Positions 48,175 through 59,800 of a stretch of 64,000 nt of DNA are shown here, piece by piece. The position numbers were made by a program, and so were the translations under genes. The DNA comes from Struthio camelus (Eukaryota; Chordata; Aves; Struthioniformes; Struthionidae), in contig NC_090943.1 of assembly GCF_040807025.1 (NCBI RefSeq), forward strand, positions 7,922,356 through 7,986,355, read 5' to 3'. Every line of letters begins with the position of its first letter. Position 1 is the first letter of the stretch. Below the pieces are notes generated by a model. The model ran no database searches. It worked only from the letters and a program-made list of their open reading frames with translations, and was not told the DNA's origin.

Positions 48175-50947
48175 AACATGGCTGATTTCTTAACACGAGT
48201 GACATTCAGCCTCACCTGTTTATTATCTTAACAGAGTGGAAAAACACCGCACGGGCGAGCGCTGGGGCACGCCAGAGGCCTGGAGGTCTAGCGAGGCGGT
48301 GAGGCCCCGCGGCCGCCCACCAAAGCCCTCTCCGTTCCCGCGTGTTGCAGGGGTTGTTTTCTCGCCCGTCTCGGCGGCCCCGGCAGGCAGGGCAAGGCCG
48401 TCGCAGCGCTGCGGAGAAGCGCAGCGGCCTGGAAAGCGGCGGCACCCCTCGGCAGAGCACAGCTTCCAACGCCCCAAGCTTTTGGGCCCCGTCCAAGCTC
48501 CCCGCAGCACAGCTGGCCGCCGCCGCCGGCTCGGCGGCCTCCCTCAAGCTCGCGGGACGCAGGCTGACCGAACGGGTTGCAAAAGCAGCAGCTTTTAAAC
48601 AGGAGACACATCTGGCTGCTGTGCGACCACCTCCGAGACATCCCTGAAGCAAGATCCCGAAGTGCCACTGTGGTACGGGGCACGTCCCCTCCCCTCGGCT
48701 TTCCGCTCTCGGTGCTGTGTCAGGGGGTCGCCGGCCGGTTACCTGCTCCTGCGAGGAGCGGGGCTCCCTCGATGCAGCTGTGTGGGGAACGTAGCAGTCA
48801 CATCCCCGGCAAAATACTCGGAAGGGAGGTAAATGGGGGAATCTGCTGCTACAGGACACCATCGCTGCCAGCTGCGTACCTCGATCCAGCAAAAGCCCAT
48901 CCCAATGTTAGACAAGTCAAAGGAGAATCCCGTACGGTTACTAACCGCAGAGCCCTGGCCCCAATTCACAAGGCCCTTAACACGTGCGCCGGGTATGAAC
49001 CGCTCTACGCTCGCCCTGCTCTTATGTATTTGCCTTGAGGCAGATGCTATCAGCAAAAGAGGATGTTGTGCTGACGGACGTCTGCTCTCACTCGGAATGG
49101 CCCTTCCTGGAGCAAACTCCTGTCTGAGGCACCTGGGAACGGCCTTCTCCCAAGCAAACCACTTCTCTCTAAGAGGCAAGACAACCAATAAGGCAGATGC
49201 AGTGAGCAGGTAGTTTACGTAGTCTCCAGAAAGGCTTCTGGCACTGCTTATTGGTATGGTAAGTTTGCAGTAACTAAATGGGTATCAGCTCGGTGGGGAG
49301 TGGGTACCCTCCTGCAGATTAGGGCACTGTCTTGTTTCTCAGCTGGGACACGAGTGGGAATTAGTGCCTAAGGAGCACTGCTTTATCACGGAAATAGATA
49401 CAGCATGATAAAAAACAAAACACAACCGTTATACCAAAACATACTGCCCACATAAAAGCAACAACAGGCCCTACTAAGACTAGAAGAAGCTCAGCGCAAA
49501 CGCAGTGATTTTCGGATGCTGGCGGATGAAGTTTTGCCGAGGCAGGCAGGCTCCGGGCGGCAGAGCAGCCACTCGGCTCTGAACCCAGGCGCACCATATA
49601 TCCATAGCGGCCAGGCGCACAGCGCTCGCGGCACGCCCGCGTGTGCACGCTCTCTCACAGGCAAGACGCTTGCCATGACCTGCCCGTGGGTTGTGAGCAA
49701 GGTCATGTTGGCATACGTACGTCCAGTCCCCAAAACGCAGCCGTGAGACGCCGCAGCGTATTTCCATAGAGCGTGACGTAAAATTTACGCAGGGTGATTT
49801 CTCCACCTGGCTCGGCAGCCACCCACGGACTGCAACAGACAGCAAAGATCTACAGCGCTGGGTGGTGCCACCAGAAGGAGAGCTGAAATAACTGAGTTAA
49901 GGTAGCAGGAAGTCAGACTTGCTCCTTCTCTGACAGAGATTTCCTCAAAAGAGCGCGACATGGCTCCTGTCGGTGAGTCTTCAGGAATGACCTAGCTAAG
50001 ACAAACAGGAATATTTTCCAGCACCACATTATGCTGTCCTTTGCTCAGAGGCACAACTACATGCAAATAATAATTAAGTGAGCAATAGCCAAGGAGTTAA
50101 CATCACACTCTAAGGGCCACACTCCAGCTTCTAGAAAAGCTTTTAAGATTTGCAAGGACAGGCACAAAGAATGCCCATACTACACCCCAGTGCTTTTAAA
50201 AGGCCATCTAGCTTTAAACAAGAGATTTCTTCACTCACCTTAGTAAGAAATACTTCTAGCTGATGAGATGGGGAACAACCCCTAGCACTCATTTACAGAG
50301 GTTATTGCAATCGCTCTTCCTACTCTTCTCAGCATCTGCTTATTGTAAACAGGCGATGAGATTCCCTTTCAGATCTTCCTGTTGCAGCGATGATGTTTCA
50401 GGCATCGCTAGAAAGAGAAAATGCAGATTAAAAAAAAATTGCTTTCCGAAGTGTTTAAGATGGCATGGGTGTATCCTTTCAGCCTTAGGCCTAGCTACTC
50501 CTAATAGCAATTCACACTTACCTGGAATGATTTATGCTGCAGACATCTAGTGATTTTTTCTTGCTCACTCCTAGAGAAAACTAGCCCATCTTGTGGGCTA
50601 CTTGAGAGCAGCAACACACCTCAGAGGGAGAAACTACCTTCATGACTCAAGGTTGAGTTTCTATTTTAAAGCCACGTTACTCGATTAAAACCTAGACCGC
50701 CTCATCCCAGTTGCCAAAGCATTTGTTTCTGCAGATGAGTAACCCGTTCCCCACATGCAAATTCTCCACATTCTGCTTCCTGGAGCTGCTGGGAAGGGTG
50801 GTTGCAGCAAACGCAAAACATCTCTGCAAACCATTCAAATAGAGAAAGGAAAGCCAGCGTGACCCCCGCAACGACAGCGTACGTTGCCTCCTCTTCCCTG
50901 GGAGACGAGGACTGGCTGCCAGGCAATGCTCCTGTGACCACACTCCG

Positions 50948-50959
50948 CACGTGACGTCA
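50948..50959. promoter_or_regulatory. Overlapping E-box and full CRE
   Basis: CACGTG (50948-50953) overlaps the palindromic CRE TGACGTCA (50952-50959), in a stretch with several other ACGT motifs. No transcript start is evident nearby. Confidence 0.3.
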
Positions 50960-51689
50960 CAAGTTATACAAACTGGGCACTGTCTTCATTGCCAAGTACG
51001 AAGCCATACAACTGCCAAGCAGCTGCTGGTGGTCACGTCTCAAAGGCGGCTCTCCTGTACCATATCCACCACACGTATTGTGCTACGCAACGCACTGCAG
51101 TACCCCACGTGGAAAACAGACTTGGAAAAACCTCTTAATGCCTGATGAAACCCCATAACAGAGCTGTGATGCAGATCTGGCCAGGTTCCTGTTAGGAAAA
51201 ACAGCCCCTCGACTTGGAATCAGTAGCTGCTGGGAGTCCCTGTCTTAACACCTCCCTTGGCTCGCTCCGCTCTCAGCAGGGCCTGGACGGGGGGGAGTTT
51301 CGCAGCAGGATCTCCAGGCTTGTCAAGGCTGGAAGGGAGCAGGAAGGAGAGACGAGCTCTGTAGCAAACTCAGCGTAAAGAGGCAGAACTGAAAAAACCG
51401 CCAGAAAGACAGCAAGCAGGATGCTAGGTCTCAGCCTTGTATTGGGAAGCCAGCGCACTCAGTTTCTGAAAGTGCAGGTTGCACACCAGTCTTCTGCTAC
51501 GGCCTTATTTCCCTCTCAATGGACAGATATTTAGAGGAGGTTTCCTGGCTTACATGGGTTTTCGGGGAAGAGCTGTCTGATCAGATGTTTATGAACCATC
51601 CCGCTCTAACGATACGCTAGTGGCTTAATCTTTTTCTTGCTTTGCTTATTGAAAGCAAGACACCCTGAACAAACATACAGACACATACG

Positions 51690-51707
51690 TGTGTGTATAT
51701 ACACACA
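51690..51707. repeat. 18-bp perfect palindrome (GT/AC)
   Basis: TGTGTGTATATACACACA is self-complementary; it is part of a small GT/AC microsatellite. Confidence 0.9.
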
Positions 51708-52829
51708 GAATTTATGAACATGTGCTTCTCAGGATCCCTGGCTCACATAAATAACAAAAAGTGTTACAGTAAAAGACTAGTGTGTAAAAAGCAAGATTTG
51801 TTGGTGTTGTCTGGCATAGGTTACAAGCCTGGATGGATTAGACAGAAGTTTTACCATACGGTAGCGTAAATCATCAGCATATGGCTTATAATGGGTCACA
51901 TTAAACCGCGCTGTGCCAGACATGCGTTCACCAGAGGAGCAGACCACTGGACAACATCTAGGGTCCCACACGCATCCAGAACTTTTAACTAATCACTATC
52001 TCTCTCTTTATTTAGGACCACTTCCAAAACCTTATACCCAAATACCCAGTATCTAGTCTATAAAATGGGTGATGCTGGTAAAAGCAAGGAGAGCTGATAC
52101 TGATTCATTAGGCTAATTTTATTTACTCTTGGTCTAAAGCAAGGCACCTTGAGTTTGAGGCCAGGCATACATAACTGACTTCCTACAGGTAGGGAAGTTC
52201 TTGTACTAGATGAGTTCTGGCCCTCTGTAGAAGTCCTGAGAGTCAGGTCCAACAAGGGAAATGAAAACAGCATGATGCTGGAAAGGAAGGGAAAAGGTTC
52301 AGTGTTCTCCTACTCCATCCACTTCCCTTTAACCATCAGTTTCCCACATCCCTGAAAAGGCTAGTTTAGGTGGCGTGCTCTTCTGGCTGTGCCTTCCCAT
52401 GTGAAGCTTTCCTCTGGTAAAGAGGCAGCAGGAAAAAAATCTCATCTTCTAAGCAAAGTAACAAGGCAAGAATAGTCAGTCTGTCACCAGAGAGAGGAAG
52501 GAAAGAAGAAGAAAAAACAAAAAACCAACCGCCTGGAAGCACAGCTCTTCAGAAAAGGAGCCGGTAGGATTCTTCAATAAAGTCTCAGAACCGTTTCAAG
52601 CAAATTAACAAATTCTGTACCATTAGTAATATCAGATTAAAAACTAAAACAAAAACACCTAACACCTCCCCCCACCCCCACTATGAATTGAGATCACTTC
52701 CACCAAAGGAATTAGAAAGCGGAATGGGACATTTTTATGCTCTGAAGAACTAGTTCCATCCTCTGCCCAACTGGTCAGACTTAGTCAAATATTTACTAGC
52801 AGCATGAGAGAGGCAGATACTGAAGGGGG

Positions 52830-52848
52830 AAAAAAAAAAAAAAAAAAA
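52830..52848. repeat. Poly-A run (A19)
   Basis: Homopolymer in the CRYGN-RHEB intergenic region. Confidence 0.9.
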
Positions 52849-53099
52849 GCCTAAGCCTGGTTTCAGCAATATTCTGCCTAGGGATCAGCACTAGCACAGC
52901 TCGTTTCACATCTCAACAAGCTGGGCCAGACGAACGAGTGGATTGAGACAGGACTTCTTGGAGAACGCCAGAAAGCCCATGGCTTCTAGTGAAACCCTTT
53001 TCAGTTTTCTTTTATTTCAAAAGGAAGGATTTAATTAGGGAAACACGACACCTACAAAAAGGCAGGGCAGAGCCAGAAGCAAAGAACACCCGTCACCTA

Positions 53100-53345
53100 G
53101 ACCTAGCTTAACGACATTTCTTCTGCGCCCTTGATGAATTAAGGCCAGCTGCATAAAAGGCTCTCCCTCTCCCAGTCATAAAAGGGGAAAAATTTTGACC
53201 TTATTAGATGAGCTTGTGACGATTAGGCAGCATTAGCAAAATACTTTGAAGATGAGCAGTGCTGATTACATAAGGCCTAATTAGAACCTGTTGATTTCTC
53301 CTTCTCAAAAGGTTACAGCAAAGCATTGCTAATTAGCGATATAAG
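53100..53345. other. AT-rich segment with paired TAATTA cores
   Basis: A repeat-free AT-rich stretch carrying GGCCTAATTAGAACC and GCTAATTAGCGA, both with the TAAT core bound by homeodomain proteins, plus TGATTACATAAG. It resembles a conserved regulatory element, but conservation cannot be judged from one sequence. Confidence 0.25.
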
Positions 53346-53614
53346 CCCAGCAAGCACGGGTGCGGACATCAAGTCGCTCTCCAGCGCCTTCCTGCCCAGT
53401 TGTACCAAGCCCTGGGTAGCACAGCAGCCTGCAACACCCGCACAAAGTAGCGGTATGAGTTCTTTAGCTACAAAGGTGCAAGACTGCATGCTTCTTTTAA
53501 AAGGTGAAAACACAAAATACGTGTCACGACACAGGGCTACCCTTTTCATTTTAGTATTACAGCAGTGCAGGAGGCGCTTCCTTCCAGGGAGTAAGTTTGG
53601 ATGTAGGAACTTCT

Positions 53615-53683
53615 CTATTCAGAGAAGCTAGAAAATGGAAAGTCTGAAGTTTCCTCCATTTCCTCCAGGGCTGCAAGAACTTC
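53615..53683 (-). other. Possible terminal exon, unrecognised acidic C-terminus
   Basis: After an acceptor-like site (ACTAAAAC branch-like motif, then TTGTGCTTAG|GAAGTT) the minus strand reads EVLAALEEMEETSDFPFSSF, SE, then TAG. The composition looks coding. A donor in matching phase was not found: the nearest candidate exon (54922-55040) ends in phase 2, while this one opens in phase 0, so an intermediate exon would be needed. It may be chance. Confidence 0.2.
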
Positions 53684-54921
53684 CTAAGCACAAGCCCAGT
53701 TTTAGTCCACGCTGCTGTGCCCTTGGTTGAGGAACAACGTATGTCTGCTTGCTCCAAACACTACGATAACACTACTGCAGACACATGGGAGCAGTAAACC
53801 CACTTCTACAGCTTGCTACTTTTCGAGGGAACTAAGTATATTTGCCCATCGCCTACCACGCAAAGTGCCTTTACTGAAGACGGGAGGAAAGGTTAGGCAT
53901 GAGGCTCAAGAGCCAAACGTGGCTGCCTTCACACCATCCCCATCGCAGGGTTTATCAGCGGGGATAAAGTTCCCTATGCACAGAAGCAACAGGGACAGGA
54001 GAAAGAATAATCACATACCGGCTTCCTGCCTGTGATGCCCCCTCCAGGTGCAGAATTACACCTGCCCCACAGGTTTCGTGGTTCTCAGCAGACTAAAGGC
54101 TGAAGACGACCCTCAAAGAATCTCGAGCTCAGCAAACTGAAAGCCTTCTCAGTATTCATGCAAAGCAAGGAGTTGGATTAGAGTGCAAGTAATGCAGGAT
54201 TTTCTCTCCTTTCCTCTGCAAGTTTTATCCTTTCCAGAAGAGTGCTGTACAATTGCAGAAGTTTTCAATCCAGTCAAGCTAATGCTTAAAGAAAGTAACA
54301 TAGGCTGACGAACGTGATACTTCCAACTACTACAGGAAAAGAACGCCAGACCAGTTCATACTTCAGAGTACCAAGTGTGGGAAGTCTTAGAAGTTCTCTT
54401 CGCAAATAACCCAGAGAACGTGCATTTGGCTTCAAGTTTTCTCCCCAAAGCTTCACTCCCTGAAAACTACACTTAATTATCCCACAACTATTGGGTTGTG
54501 CATTTCTTCTTTCCTCCCCTATAAAGCCTTAGCAGCCAGTACTTTTCCAGTATCAATGCAGTGGCTTTTTCAGGCTTTAGAGAGATCATCAGTTCTCATG
54601 CAGCCATTATTCTACACCCAAGAAATCCCGAAACCAAACCGAAATACTCCAAAACCAACAAACAAAAAAATCCACCAAACCAGTAAACGTGGCTGCTCGA
54701 GTCTCCTGGTACTCTGTAACTCCTAGTCTTTGATGACTATTTTCAAGATACAGAAGTTAGACGCTAAAGTTGCCCACTTCTAGATGCATGTCTACAGTCA
54801 TGAGAATTCATAACTCTACTGATGTTTTGTTCGTGGTGCAATGCCGAAGTCTCTGGTCATGCAACACTTCATCTATCACCCAATGAGAGGTAACAAAGGA
54901 TGCTACAAAACAGATACGTAC

Positions 54922-55040
54922 TGTCCGGAGTTCCACTGAAGATCATCATCTGAATCTTCATCATCAGCCAAACTATGCTTATTCCAGCGTTGCAGGCTCT
55001 CATGAAAGAAACCCACGCCCAGCTCAGGATCAGTCTGATT
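54922..55040 (-). other. Exon-like segment encoding an acidic peptide, unrecognised
   Basis: A 119-base minus-strand segment has a good acceptor (GTCTTGATTTCAG|AATCAG) and a donor (GGACA|GTACGT). Its first frame reads NQTDPELGVGFFHESLQRWN, then KHSLADDEDSDDDLQWNSG. The acidic Asp/Ser run and mixed polar composition look like real protein. If read through the donor, it stops after QYVSVL. I do not recognise the family. The segment lies about 1 kb beyond the far RHEB polyadenylation signal on the same strand, so it could belong to a small gene between RHEB and CRYGN. A second frame is also open, which weakens the case. Confidence 0.3.
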
Positions 55041-55576
55041 CTGAAATCAAGACACATGTTTTCTCGGAATGATCCCTGTGACTTTGCTGCACTTCAGTGA
55101 TCTCTCATGTATGAGAATCATCCATCTCTAGAAGCTGTATTTGGCACAAATTATGAAAATTCAGGGAACAGAAACCAGCTTTCAAAAAACACTTGGTCCA
55201 TAGCTTAATTGCAAAGAAAGAATAACTTTTTGCCAGGAAGCCAGGTGAACAATCAAAGTAACCAATCTCATGGTAACCAAAGAAAATAGTAAGTTGCTCT
55301 ACCTGCGAATTGTTAACCAAGGGTTTTAAATAGTTTACCCAGTAATATGAGGGAATCCCTGTACAGTAAATGAAGAGATGAGACACGCTGAACTTGTATC
55401 TTTTACACTTGTATCACTGCCTGAAATGCAAAGATAGGTCTGGTTGCAAAAACATTACAAGCTTCTATTCCATTTTATTCCTGCCAGAAATCAAAAGTCT
55501 TCAATGGGAACAGAAATGCACGAGAAACACACCTTCATTTAATACAGCATTTTCCTATTTCATTATTGTATTCGAT

Positions 55577-55625
55577 AAAAAAAAAAAAAAAACTTGACCT
55601 GCTTTTTTTTTTTTTTTTTTTTTTT
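55577..55625. repeat. A16 and T23 runs forming an inverted pair
   Basis: A16 (55577-55592) and T23 (55603-55625) are separated by 10 bases (cttgacctgc). Together they can form a long A-T hairpin. It is probably two opposed poly-A tails or slippage products. Confidence 0.9.
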
Positions 55626-55873
55626 AAACAAACTTGCAGTAGTTTGTTTTCAGGCTTAAGAGATTCAGGATGGTTAAATTTCAAATCCAAAACCCAAGTA
55701 AAAACTTGCTACTGGTTAAGTAAAGCTGGCTGAAGCTGCACTGGAACCCTGAAATTCTCAAAGGCCAGGCCATCATGGGGACTACCACTCACCTCTATCA
55801 GTGACATTTGGATGTAAAAGCAGTATAGAAATACATGACAAATAACCCACATCAATTTTGTCAAGACATGCAA

Positions 55874-55879
55874 TTTATT
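55874..55879 (-). terminator. RHEB: Distal RHEB polyadenylation signal candidate
   Basis: AATAAA on the minus strand about 0.9 kb after the RHEB stop, in AT-rich sequence. It would give a long 3' UTR similar in scale to that of mammalian RHEB. Confidence 0.4.
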
Positions 55880-56362
55880 TTAAATGGCATTTTTGTTTTT
55901 TAAGCAAGTCCAAGTTTGTGAGCTGAATAAATCCACTCAATCTTGAAAGTGTTCCTAGTTACAAGTCCACAGGAACGATTTGTAGCGCAGGTGTATATTA
56001 ACCACTTACTTGTGAAAGATTTGTGCAACCTTCAGTCCATGACTCTTCCGGTCACAGGAAGGAAAAGAGAGTGCAGGTTGTTCGACATGCAACCCAAGTA
56101 TTTCCCTCCAAATTAGACAAAGGTGTTACTTGTGCCTCATTTCCATCAACTGCCACAAAGAACAGCTGAGCTATTTAGCCAGCCTGGAGTTTTAAGTAGC
56201 AAAAATAGTTTGTATCACTAGGAAAAGTCAAAGAATTCATCAGCCTCAAGGATCTCGCACCTCCTCTTACGGTGAGTAGCTGAACATTTTTCACAAAAAC
56301 AACTTAACATGAGGTAATTAACAAAAAAAAATTATCAACAGAACTTTAAGGTTTGCAGCTAT

Positions 56363-56368
56363 TTTATT
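56363..56368 (-). terminator. RHEB: Proximal RHEB polyadenylation signal candidate
   Basis: AATAAA on the minus strand about 405 bases after the RHEB stop (context GTAAATAAAATAGC). Confidence 0.5.
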
Positions 56369-56772
56369 TACAAGTATACATTTAACACAAAGAAACACTG
56401 ATATCCAAGCCTAGTTAATAGTAGTGTAACAATATGCATCATTTTGATGATTCTAACCAACAAACTACACTGAAAAAATTAATGCCAGTAAAATTCTTGG
56501 TCATAATATTAAGAAATACAATATATAAATTGAAAATATGATTGCTTAAAATTTGAAAATGGAAGTGAAGCCATTTGCACAGGAGTCAGAGTTTAACATA
56601 ATCTGAAGGGAAAGGCTCCAAACCAACTGTTTATCTTTCAGGTTAACAGAAGGAAAAAAAAAAAAAAGAAAAAAAAGAAAAAAAAGAAGCATAGTTTATC
56701 CTTAAAGATAATGGGCAGTTTTGCTTCTTCAGGTAGAATGTATTCCCAGTGTTTTCGTGTTTTGCAGTGGAA

Positions 56773-56865
56773 TTACATTACTGAGCATGAAGACTTCCCT
56801 TGTGAAGCTGCCCCATCGATTTTTTCTGCCTCCAAAATTATCCTCTTAAAAACATCAACGGCAGT
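56773..56865 (-). CDS. RHEB: RHEB last coding exon with CaaX box
   Basis: The exon has 93 bases: 30 codons and TAA (56775-56773). The acceptor is TCTCTTTGCAG|ACTGCC, in phase 0. The C-terminal CSVM is a farnesylation signal, and the upstream SQGKSS linker is the family's flexible tail. Confidence 0.96.
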   Translation of the reverse strand, partial: TAVDVFKRIILEAEKIDGAASQGKSSCSVM

Positions 56866-59800
56866 CTGCAAAGAGAGGGTACAAGATTAGTGGGTAGGAA
56901 GAAACTCCTACTTACTAGAAAAAAAAAAAATCTCAGCGCAATTTCACCGGCTACACCAACAGATAAATGTATGTTCAAGTCTTATTCCAAAGTCAAAAAG
57001 CTGAGAGGAAAAACATGGCAATTTCAGTTTTGAATACAGCAGCCTTTTGGAAGGAGAGTGTAATCCCCTTCTCCACAGCAATCCTCAACTATTTTCTCTG
57101 TTGCTGCAGGGAGGAATAAGTTTCAACTGAGATGCATCAAAACAGAGCTAATTATTATAATTCTGCTTTACATTTTAAGTGTTTTAGATAGAAAGGTTGT
57201 GCTGAGTGACTGACAGCACTGAAGATTTCAATGTTTTGCTTCTCCAGAAAATAAACCAATTCATTTTCTCCAAGCAAGCTTTAAGACTCCATGTAACTAC
57301 AGAAGAAAAGGCAGATTTTTCAGCTTTAAGCACTGACTTCACACAGCCCAGCATAGGAGGGTTACAGTAACATACTTGATCTGCAAAGAGCCAAGTCTCC
57401 CATATACTGCCACGCTCCCGTCTTACCTATAGGTGACTCCAGTATTTGACTTGGTACAAGAACACGAGAGGAAACATAAGTCAAACCAAGGCAATGATCT
57501 AACATTAAGTAACAGCCTTTAATAAAGTCACTCTAACAGCATAGGTGTTTTATTCTGTATCTGAAACGGCTTGAATTATAAAATAGCTGTTATTACCGTG
57601 TTCAGGCTTACATCAATATCCTAGCTTACTGTTTTTCATGGAACATAAAGGCTTGTAGAGAATCCCTCTGCAAAATCATGAATCATGCATACACTGTCCC
57701 TTTATTCCTTCAGAAACAAGACAGCAGCTACTCTTGAAGTGAACGACACGAGTCACCTGTCCTGCTAACATTTCCATTTGGTCTACGTCAAGTCTTCTCC
57801 CTTCATATTTAAAATAAAGCAGTCTAGTAGAAAAGGTTCTCCAATAAGGAAATTTCAGCTCATGAAACTGAGCATATGGGCTCAGAAGGGTAACACCTCC
57901 CTAAATACGAGATTGCTGGTGAGCGCAAGTTAACGTTTTTGCATATAAAGCTATAATTTCTCATGAAAATAAAATTTTACTGAAGCAGACTTACTAAGAA
58001 AGGATGCAAGACACTTGAATTTGATTCAGCAGATATTATGGAAGAGGCTGATTAACCTAACTTGTTTTGCTTTGTATTGTTTTTTAAGATACTGGAAGAG
58101 GATGAGAATAGGGCCCTTGGGACAAAATCATGAGTGCTACTTGTAACAAAGAACATAGACTACAAATCTATTCTTTTTTTTTTTTTTTAGGAAATGCTCA
58201 GTTTTAAAGGGCTTTTAAGGCTACTAGCCTCCATCAAGATATTCAAAGGTCAAAAGAGGCAACATCCCTATGAGAGCTCCTGAAAGTAATTTTAAAAGGA
58301 AGCCTATACTACAGCCAAATATAATGCTGAAGTGCTTGTCTATATTTTGGCATTTCCAAATTAAAGATTCACATACTAAGTACTGCATGATTGGTGATGG
58401 TCCCCTAACATGTCATTTGCAGTTTATCTAATTCTAGCCATCAGTTTCCACAAATACCAAGCACACACACTATTTTAAAAAGGGAAGCACATTGACTATG
58501 TAAAAGCAATCAACATTATGAGGAAAGGATAAAAAAGTTGGGGTTTTTTTTGTTTGTTTTTAATCAGTATGCTGAAGAGCACCCTGTGATTTATCACCAC
58601 ATGTTTTGACCCAGCAGATGTCTTTCCTCCTCCACAAGGTATAACTCTTAATTGGATCACTTCCAAATTAATCCCGTTGACTAAACTAGTCCCACAAAAT
58701 CTTAAAGTAATCCCAATAAGATCAGACTGAATTTTAGCATTTCCCGTACTTACGCCACCATGTGCACAGCATTACCTCAGAAATTATTTAAAATATCTAA
58801 CCAGTTGGAAACAGAGTATTGCTCCATATAATGAAGTTTCCCTGCAGTTTAAACAGAATCTGACAGAAGGGGCTCAGTAGCCTCGAACTCTACAACGCAT
58901 TTCCAGCGCAAACCGGATCCTAGGCACGGACAGGACCGCAGCTGCTATCAAACTGGTTCAACTAGTGAAGTTTCCTTTGGTGAAAACGTACTGACTTACA
59001 AATACACTGCACCAATGTTTCATTACTTAGAGTTGACATTTTCAATAGCTTCATTTTAATGCATAAAATTCTTAATACCCCTTTTTAAAAACACCTATTA
59101 CAAACACAACTTACTCTGCCAAGCAAGAAGCTGTACGTTCTGTCAGAAACGCACTGTTTGACCAACTCACTTAGATGGAGTAGGCTACAGGGCACGTTAA
59201 TCCAGTTCAAACAAAACACGTTTTCACTGTGCAGTTTTCATCGCTTTGCTTCAGCTAACCCATAGGAATCCCTAACTCAGCCCAGCAATGCTGAAGAATG
59301 TTAGAAATTGCTTTTAAACAACATAGTAAGGTTTATATGTTTTGTGGCAAAGAACGTAGCCAGACTTTATACACATCTGACTCCATATGGTCCAATTACA
59401 AAATGTGGGTCATATCTAGCCTACTAAATGCTTCCATCTGGCTTTCTGCTACCTTTTCCCTTGAGGAAACAGAAGAGATGCTAGCTTGGGCAAAGCATGC
59501 CGCCTAAAGAACGGAGCACCTTGCTGTCTGCAGGAGACACCAGAGGCTGAACTGCTCCTGAACACGTGCCCCCTGGTACGAAAGGAACAGATAGCTTCGG
59601 AGGTGCAATTCTTTCCATACTAGCGTGCGGCCAGGAACACGTTGCCAGCAGCCAATGCAGTAAGATCCAAACTCCAGTATTCGACCCACAGCTGCCATGG
59701 TCAGACCATCCTTTGTTATGAGATATATATATATCTCATATATATTTATATACATATATATATATATATATTTTTTTTTTTAAACACAAGCACGAGACTA

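Larger units (their letters stand above)
44936..53099. other. CRYGN upstream intergenic region, CpG-rich in part
   Basis: No gene recognised. CpG-rich sequence occurs at about 46.2-47.9 kb and 48.2-49.1 kb, with many overlapping ORFs on both strands and no protein signature. Other items are a T22 run at 48153-48174, an E-box/CRE overlap at 50948-50959, a GT/AC palindrome at 51690-51707 and an A19 run at 52830-52848. Confidence 0.65.
55860..56772 (-). other. RHEB: RHEB 3' UTR
   Basis: AT-rich sequence following the RHEB stop codon. It contains an A-rich tract (56653-56689, U-rich in the mRNA) and two AATAAA signals. The end is uncertain. Confidence 0.6.

Noticed and set aside
48212..48892. 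226-codon minus-strand ORF
   Set aside because: Falls in a CpG-rich block where several frames on both strands are open. Composition is Ala/Arg/Pro-rich and no motif is visible.
50735..50842. Plus-strand acceptor-like site followed by a 35-codon ORF (MSNPFPTCKF..)
   Set aside because: Too short and unsupported by a donor or family match; chance is the simplest explanation.
51777..51971. Minus-strand ORF containing RFNVTHYKPYADDLRYRM with a possible donor
   Set aside because: No convincing acceptor upstream, a weak donor (GTAAAA), and the frame continues to a random-looking end.
54018..54087. Minus-strand segment ending in donor-like GCCG|GTATGT
   Set aside because: Open in one frame only after a TTTAG acceptor-like site. 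Its phase does not fit the neighbouring exon-like segments and its composition is not distinctive.
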